DNA of 64,000 bases from Diorhabda sublineata (GCF_026230105.1 NC_079480.1:13434488-13498487); one strand, 5' to 3'; shown: positions 22,311 through 34,384, counted from the stretch's first letter. Translations and numbers: made by a program. The notes: a model not told the origin generated them from the sequence alone.

Positions 22311-23183
22311 CTGAACTTTGATTTCCCATGTATCAGCTAACTTCTATGGATATTTCACCCTATAATATTAATAAAATAAGAAATACTTAAAAAGCCTTTT
22401 TATTTGAGACATTTCTTAATCTCCAAAAAGAGGTGGAGTGAAAAAAATTTTTCATTACTAAAATCCATCTTATTTTTATACAAACAATCACCTCCTGTAT
22501 ATTATAATTAATACACGTAGATTAAAAGTATTTGAAGGAATGAAATATTTTAGCAAAACTTAGGCACATGGAAATTTAGACAAAACTGACCCACACTTTT
22601 CATGTCGAATTGAAAGTTTGAACAAATAGAACATTTTGTCTAAAAAAATCGTATATTTGTTATGTTCAATCACTTTCGGGACATCCTATATAAGTAAATA
22701 ATATTAATATAACTAAAAGAAGGATTTCTGAAAAATGATTCACACACATTCACACATTTGTAGGTATACATATATGAGATTCACCTGGTATATAAATTTT
22801 CTATTTTGGAATGAATATACAAACTCACCATGTTTATGATAATATATGATAACTTATTTGGAGCTGTTTTAAAAAATTATTTTGGTCCCCTGTATAAAAA
22901 AAAACTGAAAGTTTACTACTACGCAATAAATATAATTAAAGTATCTGTTTTTGTTTGGTTATATTCTGTATTTTCAAATTTTTTTTATAACAAATCTAAT
23001 TTTCAAAAAATGCAAACTTTACAATACGGAAATACCTACATTTTATAAAAATTACTTACCTACCAGTTTTCATTGGAAGGTTGGATTTTTTTAAATGTTT
23101 AGAGAAAATCCTTTGTTTTGAAACAGTTTAATTAGAGTCTGCAGAAAATTTCGTTCTGTATCAGTTTTTTTTTCGAAACTATT

Positions 23184-23340
23184 ACCTAACCCAACATAAC
23201 CTAACAACCCAACATAACCTAACATAACCCAACATAACTCAACATAACCCAACATAACCCATCATAGATAAATATGTTGGGTTATGTTGAGTTATGTTGG
23301 GTTATGCTGGGTTATGCTTGGTTATGTTTGGTTAAGTTGG
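23184..23340. repeat. Palindromic minisatellite of telomere-like AACCCAACAT/ATGTTGGGTT units
   Basis: The left half (23184-23262) is AACCCAACAT-type units; the right half (23272-23340) is the complementary ATGTTGGGTT type. They are separated by about 9 bp, so the whole array can fold into one long hairpin. Some units read AACCTAAC, close to the reverse complement of the TTAGG array at 5379. Confidence 0.85.
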
Positions 23341-23391
23341 GATCGGGGAATCTGTTGAATCAGTTTAATCTATTCGTTTTCGTACATTTCC
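23341..23391 (+). repeat. Dispersed 51-bp repeat, copy 2
   Basis: Second copy of the repeat at 21904-21954, directly adjoining the right end of the palindromic minisatellite. Confidence 0.7.
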
Positions 23392-24450
23392 AGAGGACTA
23401 GTCGGTGGATTTATTATCTGTTAGTTCACTTGGATTTTGGTCTAGAAATTCTTTATTGATTTTTTCTATTTCTTTTGTTACTTGTTAGGTGCGGTTGTTT
23501 ACTGTGTTCTTCTGTCTTCTGTCACGTTTTTCTGTCTTTCCTTTTTCTTTGAACTTGTTCTCTGATATCTTTGGGGTAATTTTGACCTTTTGTACCTCAT
23601 GTAATTTGTTTGGTATTGTTCCATGCTGCCTGCTATATATTTATAATTATTTTTTCAGCTTCTTAGTCTAGTTATTCATTAGTTCTTATTGGTACATTCA
23701 ATCCAATTCTATCATTTGAATTCTTGTTCAAAACTTTCCTAGTTAGTCCCTTTATTACTTTGTTTAGATTCTCTAACTCTAATGTGAGTAATATAGATCT
23801 AAGCTTTGTCCTTCAGCATCTTCAATTTCAATCCAGAATGTGGGTTTTCCAGTTGAATGGCATTTATAGTAACTTTTTACCTTAAGTATTAGTTAGCCTA
23901 GAACCGAAATTGATATTTTTTGCACTAAAAACTGCTCCAATAATGAATTTACCTCCAAATGTATCAAAGAAATGGATACGGTTTTCTTTTTTTTTTATTA
24001 TGTTTTGTTGGGAAATATGCAACTGCTAGGTGCATCTCTATAGTTTCCTGGACGAGCTTTCACACAGTGTACGCATTTTGGTTTTTTATTTTGTGTCTCT
24101 TTGTAATCTACGTCAAGTGTTTTTCAATACATTTCAAGCATTCGAGCATCTTGGTGTCCTTGGTGGCATTTTTTGCACTGAGGTATCAATTTAAGTTTTT
24201 AAAAGCTTCTATGGTTACTTACATACCTTATATTTCTTAGATCTTTTAGTATATCCATTACAGGGCAAATTTGATGCAATTTTCTCTCTAATACCTTAAG
24301 GAGTCTAGATTTCTTATCTTCGAAGGAATACCATTCGAGCTCTTATCCTCCAATTTCTTTGATAGGTTTCTGGAATTATCGTTATCGTTTATATTAATTC
24401 AATATTACTATCTGATATCATACCATATAAATTTTATTTGGATATCTTCT
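23392..24450 (-). mobile_element. Jockey-type LINE remnant with ORF1 (gag-like) region
   Basis: Minus strand 24350-24020 carries the ORF1 pattern of jockey-clade LINEs: YSFEDKKSRLLKVLERKLHQ (the usual YT.EEKKERPFRVVLKGLH), a DILKDL..IRYVSNH segment, then IPQCKKCHQGHQD, KPKCVHCVKARPGNYRDAP with zinc-knuckle cysteines (the usual CRRCQ.YGHT..C and C..CGG.HPANYRGC). Downstream (23680-23400), a KEIEKINKEFLDQNPSEL-type stretch and a basic KR-rich segment could be the end of ORF1 or early ORF2. Several stops. Confidence 0.65.
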
Positions 24451-24748
24451 AATTTACTTCTCTGTATACGAGGAGACTGTACTTTTTTCGGGAAATTGCT
24501 TGTCTTCCTTTTTTTTAGTGTTTAGATCTCTAATCCACTAAGTTACTTTTTTACTTAATTCTTCCTCGTCTGTGAAGTATTCTGTGTCTTTTGCACTGCC
24601 TAGTTCTTCGTTTTCTGTTGATCCCGTTTCTCTATTTTGTTTTGTAGTAAATTTTCTTATTTCGCGTGTGCTCAAGCATTATACAGGGCCTGTTCATTTT
24701 GACTTCTGACTTGTTTCTCGTTAAAAAGTGCTTGATTTTGTTAAGTAA

Positions 24749-25262
24749 GCACTAGCTTTACCCGCGGCTTCGCTCGCATAGAATTCATTAAATAAGTATC
24801 AGAAATCATTATAATAGAAAAGAACGAACTCTGTAGCTATATTAGAACCTGAGATATAGATCTTTGAATGTAGAAAAATTGCCAAAAACCTACAAAAATC
24901 CATAACTCCACATTGAATGTCCGCGCCTAGCTCCTCTACAATTCAATCTATTTAAGTGTTCACTCAAAAGAAAGAGGGTGTTTCAGCGAGTGTTCTTGAA
25001 CCAAAACGAAGTCTCTATCTTGATTAGAACCTGAGATATTGAGGATAGAACGTGTGTATGTGAAAAACTCCCATAAGTAATGTACAGGGGGAAATCGCAT
25101 TTGAGTATAACTTGAGAATGGCGAAAATTAGATGAAATACGATGGTTGATGGCTGATGTGTGCATCAATACCTTTCATTGAAAAAAAAAATTAAGCAAAT
25201 TGGTTGGGTAGAACGCCTGAACGGACTCGGAATGGAAATCATCAATTTTTTTAATATATAAG
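24749..25262 (+). repeat. Dispersed insect repeat beginning with an ACCCGCGGCTTCGC-type motif
   Basis: It opens with ACTAGCTTTACCCGCGGCTT, a widespread motif in insect repeats. A related opening is at 55880. Inside, two related sub-blocks (about 24824 and 25002) share TTAGAACCTGAGATAT. It seems to end in an AT-rich tail near 25262. No coding potential; class not assigned. Confidence 0.7.
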
Positions 25263-25309
25263 ATTGGTTCATTTGGAGTTTATGATTATTCAAACATATT
25301 TCACTTATC

Positions 25310-25800
25310 TATTTACTTTCTATTGTCCCTTATCATGGGACGCCATTGTGAATAGCATTCCACAATACCTGTAACTCGCACGCGGTTGGCTCGCGAAGGC
25401 CGAAGCACCCATGAAGCATGTGGATCCGATTCGCATATTCTTCGCGGCCCGTTCCCCAGAAATTGTCGGCTTTTGTCCCGCGATAAAAAGCTCGTAGGCG
25501 CGAAACGCGCGCGAGCATGATAAGACTCCACATTAGCGTGGATGCTCAGTCGCTTAGTAGCAATTGTTTCTTTAAGGTGTAACTATAAATTGCCAAAGTA
25601 GTAAAGCACCTGCTGTAGTTGTTTCCCTGTCCATAATTACTACAAATCAACTTTGATCGAGAAAATTACAAGACGTGCATACGCGTCAAGAGCTCGAACT
25701 AGACTGTGTACTCGGCGCAAACCTGCGAGTGTACACTGTTGGCAATCTTATACGCGATTAGCGCCGCGCTCCACGCTGCTACTCACGCCGTGATTCGGGT
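25310..25800 (-). promoter_or_regulatory. CpG-rich island: candidate promoter/first exon
   Basis: The most CpG-dense stretch of the window (CGCGAAACGCGCGCGAG around 25498-25514, plus 25670-25800), in AT-rich DNA. On the minus strand GAGTTACAG|GTATTG (about 25369) could be a donor site ending an exon of about 165 bases. Overlapping open frames of 66-72 codons here are best explained by base composition. Orientation is uncertain. Confidence 0.35.
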
Positions 25801-25929
25801 GAGAGTGAGGATTATGATGTTTCATATAATTTTAATGAATTAGTTGAAATTTCTTCTATTATAGCTAATTATTTTCGAAGATCGAAACATACAACCGTAC
25901 TCAACAAATGTCGGAAAAATACTGTTATA

Positions 25930-26951
25930 CAGGGTGTCTCAAAACGATTCAACTATTTGAAGAATGAATGAGAATCAAGTCGCGAAATAGAGGCGGCGCG
26001 GGGGTCGTTCCTTAAATTTTTAGTCGTCATCATGCCCCGGGAGAGCACGTGCGTATTTTGAGAGCAATCGAGTTCGACGGTATCGGTAACATTATCAACT
26101 GCGGAGCATTGCGGAAGCTCCAAGCGATAAAACAATTTTAGCTTGGATCCAGACATCCGATACTATTGAAATAGGCTTTGGCGAAATTCATCACGGACGT
26201 CCAATGACAGTGAGAACGCCTGGAAACATTCAGTCAGTAGCAGATTCTGTAAGCCGACAACTTCAAAAAGCGTGAGTCTCAGCTGGGAGTATCAAAAGCG
26301 GCAATTCACCGCATAATACAATCTGATTCACACCTAGGGGCCTATAAAATTCCGATTGTGTAAGCTCCACATGAAAATGATTACGTTATAAGTTTGAATT
26401 TTGTGATTGCAATGCTAGAGAGATTTAATACTTTCAACAACATGTTCTTCAGCGATGAGACACAAATCACCAATATTGTCATTTTTGGATAGAGAAAACC
26501 TTACATACAAGCCCGTTGTATAGCTTAAAAAGCAACGCAACCTCAAGATGGGGCCACATCGCACATTACTAACAACTCTTTAACTGCATTGCACGAGTTG
26601 TACCCAAAAGGTGCACGAAGCAATGATATTGAAAGGCCACTTCGGAGCCCTGATTTGACCTCACTTGATTTTTTTGTGGGGTTATTTTAAAAGCGTGGTC
26701 TATGAGTATAAATACACAGATTTAAGAAGCAATATCGAAGAAAAGTTTAGGAGTATTCCTCGACAACTTCTTTAAAAAGTTTTTGAAAATATACGTTAAC
26801 GATTTGAGGAGTGCCGTCAACGCGATGATGATATCTTGTTTAAAAAGTAAAATTTTGTTTGTTATTATTTAATTCATACCAATAAATATATATAAAAATA
26901 AATATATTATATTTTTTTTCCAATGTATTTCGGTTGTTATGAGACACTCTA
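25930..26951 (+). mobile_element. Complete but dead Tc1/mariner-superfamily element
   Basis: 1022 bp, flanked by TA on each side, with terminal inverted repeats CAGGGTGTCTCA and TGAGACACTCT. Transposase relics on the plus strand include VSLSWEYQKRQFTA-type helix-turn-helix remnants, FNNMFFSDETQ (catalytic Asp; the usual form is VLFSDEA.F), LHELYPKGARSNDIERPLRS and RSPDLTSLDFFVG (the usual ARSPDLTPLDFFLWG, catalytic Asp). The end is VYEYKY..LR.NIEEK and RFEECRQRDD. Many stops. Related pieces lie at 35440-35735 and 38520-38860. Confidence 0.85.
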
Positions 26952-26954
26952 TAT

Positions 26955-27785
26955 TAATAGTTACAACTTGACATGAAATTATCAATAATATTATAAGATT
27001 TGCGCTCGATACATTACAATATGCTTGTTAATAATGAAGATTTAAAAAATAGAAGTAAAGACATACCACCTGATACAATTCGGAATTCCATTAGCTTGAC
27101 TTTGTGGTTCTTACTAACAGCATAAGCCTCTGAAATGTGATTTTCCGGATATTTTGTATGAAATAAAGTACACACTTCACTTCGATTTCGCATTTATATC
27201 CCCACATCAAAACAATATCAAGATGGGAGGCTTGTCAAGTTGAGGATCATTTTTCAATAACCGCATAAGTAAAAGTGAAAGGGAAGGTATATATAACATT
27301 TCACCCTATACACGATATATCTTTGTATTTAAAAAAAATGTTGTGTTAAGTTGCAGTTAAGGGGTTGCAGAAGAATATTTCAACGTAAAATCAATAACTT
27401 TTTGCAGTAATGAAGAATATTAATTTTATTATGTAACTTCTTATTAAACGTGTTTATTTACTTCTTTTATACTGTTTACTGTTTTATATTATCGTTTCTC
27501 GTGATTCCCAAAGTGATCCAGGTGTCTCACCAGGGATTCTCGGAATACTCGACGGGAGTCTACGTTGAGCGTGAACAAAAACTAGAGCCAAATATTGATA
27601 ATTTACTGTCAATCCATCAAGTACATTTCTCTCATTAGAATTATAATTACATCTCCAAAAGTCGTGTGTCCCCCCTGATTATTTAATGAAAAAATATTTT
27701 TAAATTTATAAAATGTGCTCAATCTTATATTTTGGTGTTATAACAAACCAAATAACAAAATATTGAAGTGTGCAAAATTTTATTT
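26955..27785. other. AT-rich spacer
   Basis: No gene or element recognised. A 62-codon plus-strand frame at 27450-27638 has no known relatives. Confidence 0.4.
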
Positions 27786-27789
27786 TGTA

Positions 27790-28600
27790 ATTTAATAAAA
27801 AAAAAAACAAATCAATAGTATAACCGCCTCTTTTGGTAATCAATTGGCCAACGTATCTCGGCAGCAGTCAGGTTCTGAAGAGTTTTCTCGATTGGATATT
27901 ACTCTACCAACATAATCCCACACATATTCAATGTGATTCAATTCTGGTGTATTTGCTGGTCAATTCATTGTATATCCCCTTTATCTAGGATGTTTTGTAC
28001 CATTTCATTGCGATGTGGGCTGTCATTATCGTCTTGAAAAATGAAATTGGCTCCATATCCATTACGCAAGGGCTGAACAATCGATCTTATAAGGTTTTCA
28101 TTACCTGTCATCGTTCCCTCAATGATAATAAATGGTGTACGGCGACCATATATTATATCCTTCCAAAACATCGCGGATCCTCTCTAAATGGGCCTGTCAA
28201 GACTCTTTCCCGCCGACTATTACTGTGGAAACCAAATCGGAGAAAAGAACGTCACGCCATTGTTGTAAAACCCAATCCGTGTGCTCTTGAGCCCATTGGA
28301 GACGGGCAACTATATGTCGTCGTGAAAGTCTAGGCACTCTTAAAGGTCTTTTTGTTCTTAGATTCGATTAATGTAATCTCCTCCTGATGGAGCTTCTCGG
28401 CACTGCCCTTCGGTAAGTTATACCGTTATAAATCGGTTACTTCGGATGAAATTAGCTATTTAACGGTATTTCATATCTCATGTAACTCAAAAAAGGGCCA
28501 CTATCCACCACACCAAAGTCCCTGACATATTCAGACGATCAGACGAAGGGCAATGTGGTGATTAGATAAACATTCTTGATTCTTGCTCGATCAAACTCAG
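27790..28600 (-). mobile_element. Decayed Tc1-like transposon (DD34E type)
   Basis: Minus-strand relics in order: RRLH.SNLRTKRPLRVPRLS and RRHIVARLQWAQEHTDW (28370-28250; the usual R.H..RL.WA..H..W), SDLVS (first catalytic Asp region), YGRRTPFIIIEGTMTGNENL (28145-28085), FIFQDDNDSPHRNEMVQNIL (28050-27980; second catalytic Asp), then a broken RIDWPA.TPELN.IEYVWD segment (the catalytic Glu region; about 27960-27900). One stretch is open for 68 codons (28171-27965), but stops and shifts occur on both sides. Confidence 0.8.
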
Positions 28601-28859
28601 AAATCGTATTATTCGACACTTTTAACAAAATTTAAATGAAATCGCTGTAAAGTTGAATCTTTAAATCTGATTCCTTTCACAAAACTACAAAACAAGAATG
28701 GGAAGCTTTCTAAATAAAATTTGTGAGAATCGGTTCTTGTTCTGTGAGTCACTTTATATTTCAAAAAAGTACAGTTAGATGGAGTCACTTTTTCGATTGT
28801 CAAATTTTTCTTCTATATCAATTCACAGCACAATCAATTAGAATTTATTGGTCTATAGA

Positions 28860-29663
28860 TTAATGCGTGCGGTTTGATAAGAGATGGCGTAACATATAAT
28901 ATTACATCGTTCCAATAATTTTTTTTCATTCAAATATGTCGAACTTTCTCTCTGAAAAAGTGATTTTGCGGGGAGTTCTTCTTCATTACTTTAATAGGAA
29001 GAAAAATGCCTCCGAAAGTCATCGTATTTTGGTGGAAGTTTATGGTGAACATGCTCTAGCTGAGCGAACGTGCCAAAAGTGGTTTGCACGATTTAAAAGT
29101 GGTGATTTTGGCTTGGAAGACGATGAACGTCCTGGGCAGCCAAAAAAGTTTGAAGATGAAGAACTGGCAACTAAGAAACATTACTCGATGAAGATTGTTG
29201 CCAAATACAAGAAGAACTCGCAGAATCTTTGAGTGTTACTCAAGCAGCCATTTCAAAATGTTTAAAAGCAGCTGGATATATTCAAAAGCAAGGAAATGAT
29301 TTTTCATCATCAGAACACTCGGCCCCATGTTGCTATTCCGTTTAAGAACTATTTGGAAAACAGTGGATGGAAAGTTTTATCTCACCCGCCTTATAGCCCA
29401 GACCTTGCCCCTTCTGACTACCATTTGTTCCGGTCGATGCAGAATACCCTCACTAGAAAACGGTTTACATTAGAGCAAGATATCAAAAATTGGCTTGATT
29501 TGTTCTTGGCTGCCAAGCCGGCGCAGTTCTTTTGGGATGGGATCCACAAATTGCCAGAAAGATGGGAAAAGGTCATAGCTTCAGATGGGTAATACTTTGA
29601 ATAATACTATTGTACATGTTTTTCCTAAATAAACGTTCAAATTTTGAAAAAAACCGTACTAAT
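28860..29663 (+). mobile_element. Internally deleted mariner, mauritiana-like
   Basis: The N-terminal frame (28936-29232) encodes a good mariner DNA-binding domain: ILRGVLLHYFNRKKNASESH, RILVEVYGEHAL, CQKWFARFKSGDFGLEDDER and PGQPKKFEDEEL. A one-base shift leads to ESLSVTQAAISKCLKAAGYI (29223-29282). About 480 bp of the catalytic region, including the first Asp, is missing. The sequence resumes at 29296 with IFHHQNTRPHVAIPF, LSHPPYSPDLAPSDYHLFRS (catalytic Asp) and IHKLPERWEKVIASDG, ending at 29592. In IFHH.N.RPH the second catalytic position reads Q rather than the usual D. The ends resemble each other weakly (TTAATGCGTGCGGTTTGA versus TTAATTAGTACGGTTTTT in reverse complement). Confidence 0.88.
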
Positions 29664-30009
29664 TAAGATATAGACCATAATTGGAAATTGGTTTAGTTGA
29701 TTCTATTATCAAATAATTAACATTATAAAGCAATCAATTCTAACCTTTTTTTTTTCGAAATCTGTTAATCTGTTATTGAAACTCAGCCACAAAGCAAGTT
29801 TCCATAGATGAATCTTGTCTTCACTTTTTTTGGATTTGGAAATTGGTAGTAATGGAGTCCGCCAGATCCATAAATGAAAGTGGTTTATGTAACAAAGAAG
29901 TTTGGGAACCAATGTTATATTCAAATAAATTGAAATTTCTGGAACCGTTGGTGATATTCATACTGAATACACTATCTGCGTTTCGATAACCAAGACTCTC
30001 ATTATATGG

Positions 30010-30345
30010 TAAACTTCTCCGAAAGAAACATGAAGAAGAGATAATCACCAAAGCTACAAAAGCCCCGATTGTGTACAGAAACTTTGCAGAGAGGAATTGG
30101 GTTTGTCTATGGCAATTGTGGAACCAATCATCACATATGGATCAGTGGTGTGGGATACTAGATCTAATCTGGTATGTGGTATGCGGCGTGCAGATTTTGT
30201 TACACAGAAGACGAAGCCTCTAACCACATTCTCACAAAGTGTTGAACCTCTAAGGAAGTCCAGAGCGCTACACCTTCAAATGGATGACAAAGATTAATGG
30301 GTCAGCTGTAAGCACCATAGATCCTTTGGGTCGCAGTAAACAGTT
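30010..30345 (+). mobile_element. C-terminal fragment of a jockey-type LINE
   Basis: ITKATKAPIVYRNFAER and, after a frame change, LGLSMAIVEPIITYGSVVWD (30103-30160) match the C-terminal RT thumb/linker of LINEs (KALW.C....GKKWGL...  I...I..PI..YGSVVWW). A cysteine-poor tail with an SRALHLQMDD segment follows to a stop at 30297. Confidence 0.65.
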
Positions 30346-30354
30346 AATCTTCAG

Positions 30355-30385
30355 TCTCCGAAGACGATGATCATCGAAACGCGCG
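30355..30385 (+). ncRNA. Possible decayed hammerhead-like motif
   Basis: CCGAAGA at 30358 is followed by a short self-complementary stem (GATGATCATC) and GAAAC. This resembles the core CUGANGA - stem II - GAAA of minimal hammerhead ribozymes carried by Penelope-like retroelements, with U4 changed to C. The spacing is close, but stems I and III are not obvious. It lies just 3' of a LINE-like fragment. Confidence 0.2.
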
Positions 30386-30419
30386 ACAGTCAATGAATTG
30401 TGAGTGTTGGTATAGTGGT

Positions 30420-32630
30420 AGTGTATACAGTGTGTTCACTTAGTATCACTTGTATAATTTTAATGTTTTAAATACTTGAGTCAATGCCTAATTATAGAAA
30501 AGTTTGTTCTGAAACTGATGAATTCATAAAGTGAAGATTAGGAAAAAATATTGCTTGAAAATTTGTTGAAATGAGTCTTTCTGAGACACGTACAAAATGA
30601 CTTTATCCCTCACTTCAGTTCCTTTCTCTATATAACTAACTTAAAGTGACCCGAGACGAAACGATTGGTGATAAACAATGTAGGACATTTTATTTGATCA
30701 TCTCCTCTAGGCTCTTCTGCCTCTGGGGTCGCATACGATATCGATTTGGTTCAGCCTGGAAATATTTTGGAAACGTTATTTCATTGTATGTATTTTTGAG
30801 AGCGAGCGCTATCTCCCACTGTTTTATAAATTCAAACAGATTTTTTCAAATATTATTCAACAAACCAGTTAAATGATGAAACGATTAAACGATCCAGATA
30901 ATTTAAAGCCCAAGTAGAGCTACTACGTTTATGTTTGAGATTTTAATTTCCGCATTCATTCTAGAACTTTTCTGTTGGCAGTATTTTCCAAAAATAGAAA
31001 TATCTCACTATCAGTTACTATTTATAATAACTGTACATATTGTATTCCAGTTAATTAAAACAGTATTGTGAAAGATGGATGTTTCATTTTTTAGATTAAG
31101 ATTAATTTCTAGTATAGTTTTAGTTTTCAAAAATTAAGTGTTTAAATATTTGAAAAAAACTTATTTTCTTTACAACAAAGTACTTTTTTGCTTCAACTAG
31201 ACATCAGTACATCAAAGAAATCTCAAATCTATAACTAAATCATTCAGTTTGGTTTATGAAAATAGTTATGGTTGGTTCTGACCTGGGGTAGATGGTTCAA
31301 AATCGTAATCCATATCAGAGTCTCAAGTTGAGGAGCTTTCAGTATTTTTTTTTTATTATTTTGGGAGGGCTTAGGTCTAGGTACATCAACACTGAAAGGA
31401 ACTAATCTGATTCAATTTTGTGTGGGTACAAAATATGATTCAAAGTTTTTTTTGATGATTTTGCGACTCTCTCCAGACCATTGGTGTGCAAAGGCTTCAT
31501 CTATTACCTTTACCTCAATGACTTAAGCAACATCTAGAGCTCAATCTTTCTAATTTGATTTCAAAATAAACATAAGTCATATAAATTTTTCAAAAACTCT
31601 TGAATTGACCTATTTTTTTAAATGAAATGCAATATAACAAAAATTTAATGGGTTTGATTTCTTTGTATTACTGGCTAGACATGTTTATTTGAAATACCAC
31701 GCTCAAATCAGCTTTTCACAAAAAAATTTCGTTTGAAATAATATAGGCCAGGAGCTAGCGGCAAAAAACTGTAGAATTTTGTTAATCAACGTCGGTTATT
31801 ATGAAAATTTGGATTAAAGCGCTATTTACGCTTTTATAAAAAAATGTACCCTGAGCAGAGATGTGCTTTCCAATTTTTAAGGGAGAAAACTTCCCCTTAT
31901 CGTGAAATCTTCGATTTTAGTATGTATTTGAGTGAAATACAGTTTAAATTGAATTATTCGATATTTTCAAAAAAGTATTTGATTAATCGGACTCATGCAA
32001 CCACTCCAAAGAAATCTTTTTTGTATTAAATTGGCAAAAACCTTTAAATGGCCTTCGATCTGTTTGATAATTTACAGTCATCATATTTTGTAGACAAAGT
32101 ATGATTTACCTGTGAATAAGTATGAACTCAATGCTTATTTTCTGTTTCTATTATTATTATCACCCAGTTTTCTCCTAAATATTGAAGGGAGAGTTCATAT
32201 GTTCGATTCTCCTACTGTGAAGGTTCATGTAAATTAGTCTTGTTTCTCAAATAATGTCCCATGGAACTCAATTCACGGAAATTGGACACCAAAGGATTAT
32301 GGAACAAGCCAGAAATCCAAAATATAGATGAACTCAAAAAAAAAGAATAATGCTAGCTTACGAAAAACTACCAGTTGTCACATAATTTATTGAGGAGTGT
32401 ATCTGTTGGAGGTGATAAAAAAACGACAAAAGTTCTCACTATTGAAGTCAATTTACTTGTTAAAGAAGCAAAACTTCAGAGTTAGATTTTTCTCGAATTT
32501 TTTTTTGTACTACAACAATAATGTTGAAAAGCTTAGAAAAATTGCAACCAACTCTTTAATTAGATATTATTACGATTGTCCTTATGTCAATGAGTAACTA
32601 ATAACGCCGCGGGATTAAGTTCCTTTGATT
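30420..32630. other. AT-rich spacer
   Basis: No gene recognised. On the minus strand near 31300 a short stretch reading DSDMDYDFEPSTPGQNQP is acidic and proline-rich like a protein end, but it is not supported by flanking frames. Short frames at 30646 and 31844 are unrecognised. Confidence 0.35.
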
Positions 32631-32639
32631 TTCAAAAAC

Positions 32640-33010
32640 GTAAAAGTTCTTCATTAAGACCACGCATGGTTAAAGCTGTACAGAGTAGAGACGTGGACTC
32701 TAAAGGTCAGGATATTGAATCAATTGGAGGCATTTGATGTGCAGCATCATAGAAAAATCCTTCGCATTCCATAGAAAAAACATAGTACAAACGAAAAACA
32801 TCATATCTTGACCATATTTTGAGCGGTGATTGATAACGTCTATTATAGCTTACACACAAGACCAAGATCGATAAACGTGGAGTTGGAAGAAAGAAACAGT
32901 CGGGACACAGAAATATTCGCTAAAGAGCTTTTTCTTTTGGCAGAGGACTGTATAGCTTTTGTAATGGCGATCGCCGTCAAGAAAACCCGACATACTTTAT
33001 TTTCCAAAAT
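32640..33010 (+). mobile_element. LINE 3' tail
   Basis: LYRVETWTLKVRILNQLEAF and HHRKILRIP (about 32673-32770) match the YG.ETWTL.......LEAFE.W..R..L.I C-terminal segment of insect LINEs. After about 100 bp, DKRGVGRKKQS and a ..LA.DC.AF... segment match the GRRG.GRK..SWL...... HLAEDR..F tail. Frames are broken. Confidence 0.65.
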
Positions 33011-33069
33011 GTAAGGCAGTGAAAATAGAATGAAAAAAATTATTTTAGTTTTAGTTAAGTTTAACGCTC

Positions 33070-33560
33070 AAATGGCGAGGATTTAAAAACCAAGATCAAG
33101 TATGATAGAGGTGGTTTGCTGGTCTCTCCAAAAGAAGTTTATCCGATACAATCAACCTCTTCAAATTATGGTGCAAATTCTAATAAAAGGAAAGACAAAG
33201 CTAGTTTAATAACATATACTCCACACAAGAGAAATTTGGAAGAATCGATTACAGAGAAACTAAAATAAAAACAAAAATGAAAAACCCAAGTCTTCGGTAA
33301 CACTGGATTAAAAAAAAGATACCAAAAAGGCTGAAATAATATCAAGCAGCTCAGGTTCAGAAGATTTCGTACATTATGACGAGTCGACTGATGAAGATGA
33401 TTATGGAATGAGCAATGATGCTGAATGTTTGTTTTGTAGGGGAAAATTTTCCGAAGACATGTGCTTTGTTTTATGTGGTGCCACAAGGAATGCGGCGAGG
33501 TTGAAGGTACACCATTTGTTTGCGAGAAAAATCAAGGAAAAAAGAAGCTTCTTTCCGATT
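33070..33560 (+). mobile_element. C-terminal part of a pogo-like transposase
   Basis: SPKEVYPIQSTSSN, then a basic NKRKDKASLITYTPHKRNLE segment, match the linker of pogo-type transposases (SPE.I.P.P...  .LTDTP.K..LEE). An acidic DESTDEDDYG run follows, then AECLFCRGKFSED and, after a one-base shift, WCHKECGEVEGTPFVCEKN: a PHD-like zinc finger (CxxC ... HxxC ... C) that ends many pogo-type transposases. The DDE core is absent. A second pogo remnant is at 61870. Confidence 0.6.
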
Positions 33561-34384
33561 AGATTTTAGAATTGTAACTGTTTTAATCCTTTTATTTGCT
33601 ACATTTAGCAGAATAATGATAATAATTTTATTTTTTTCCCTCTTCTTAGTTTTATATTTTCTAGGTTTCTAATATGAGACGGGGAGCCCTCACTATCTCA
33701 TAATAGGAGACCAGTTTTGATAATAACAAAAAATTACTTTATTCGTTTTTTTGCTCTAAGGAAATAATTATTATTTCTAATAAACTTGACGTTTTAAAGT
33801 AAAATATATACTCGACGTGCCTTTCCCCCAATGAGGACTAAATAAGAAAATGTTTTAGTTTTTGATATAATTCAAGTTAATAATTGAATTTTCTCGTACT
33901 CCATTATAAAGCAACAACAAAATAATTGTATTATAAACACCTTTTTATTATTGTCGAAAATTATGTAATTTAATTCATTTCGAAAAGTCAACTAATTAAA
34001 AACTGCAAATTCTACTACATTTTACCCTAGTTCTTATGGCTTGTTCAGAATAATACAAGTGGGACTGCATCTCGTATGAAACTCTAGAGTGCTGTTAATT
34101 TCTACTAAATTTGTATAATGCTCAAACTTTCCGTACCTTCACTTTTACGAGTACATAACAACTTTTTGAAACTAATTCACTTCTAACCGAGTTCATATCA
34201 GTTTCCACAAGTCCTTTTTTTAATTATTCATACATTAGGTTTACCTCCTAATTAAATAGTAAACACCAAAAAGTTTGTGAAGGGTTTGTACAAATTCAAG
34301 CTCAATATCCAATATTCTTTGACGTAACTTGCCTTTTTTAATCCTGGATAAGAGGACATTCGAAAAATTCACGATGGTAAATAG

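Noticed and set aside
25313..25533. Two overlapping minus-strand open frames of 66-72 codons rich in Arg and Ala
   Set aside because: They lie in a CpG-rich island where stop codons are rare by composition, overlap in different frames, and resemble no known protein. A promoter or untranslated exon is the better explanation.
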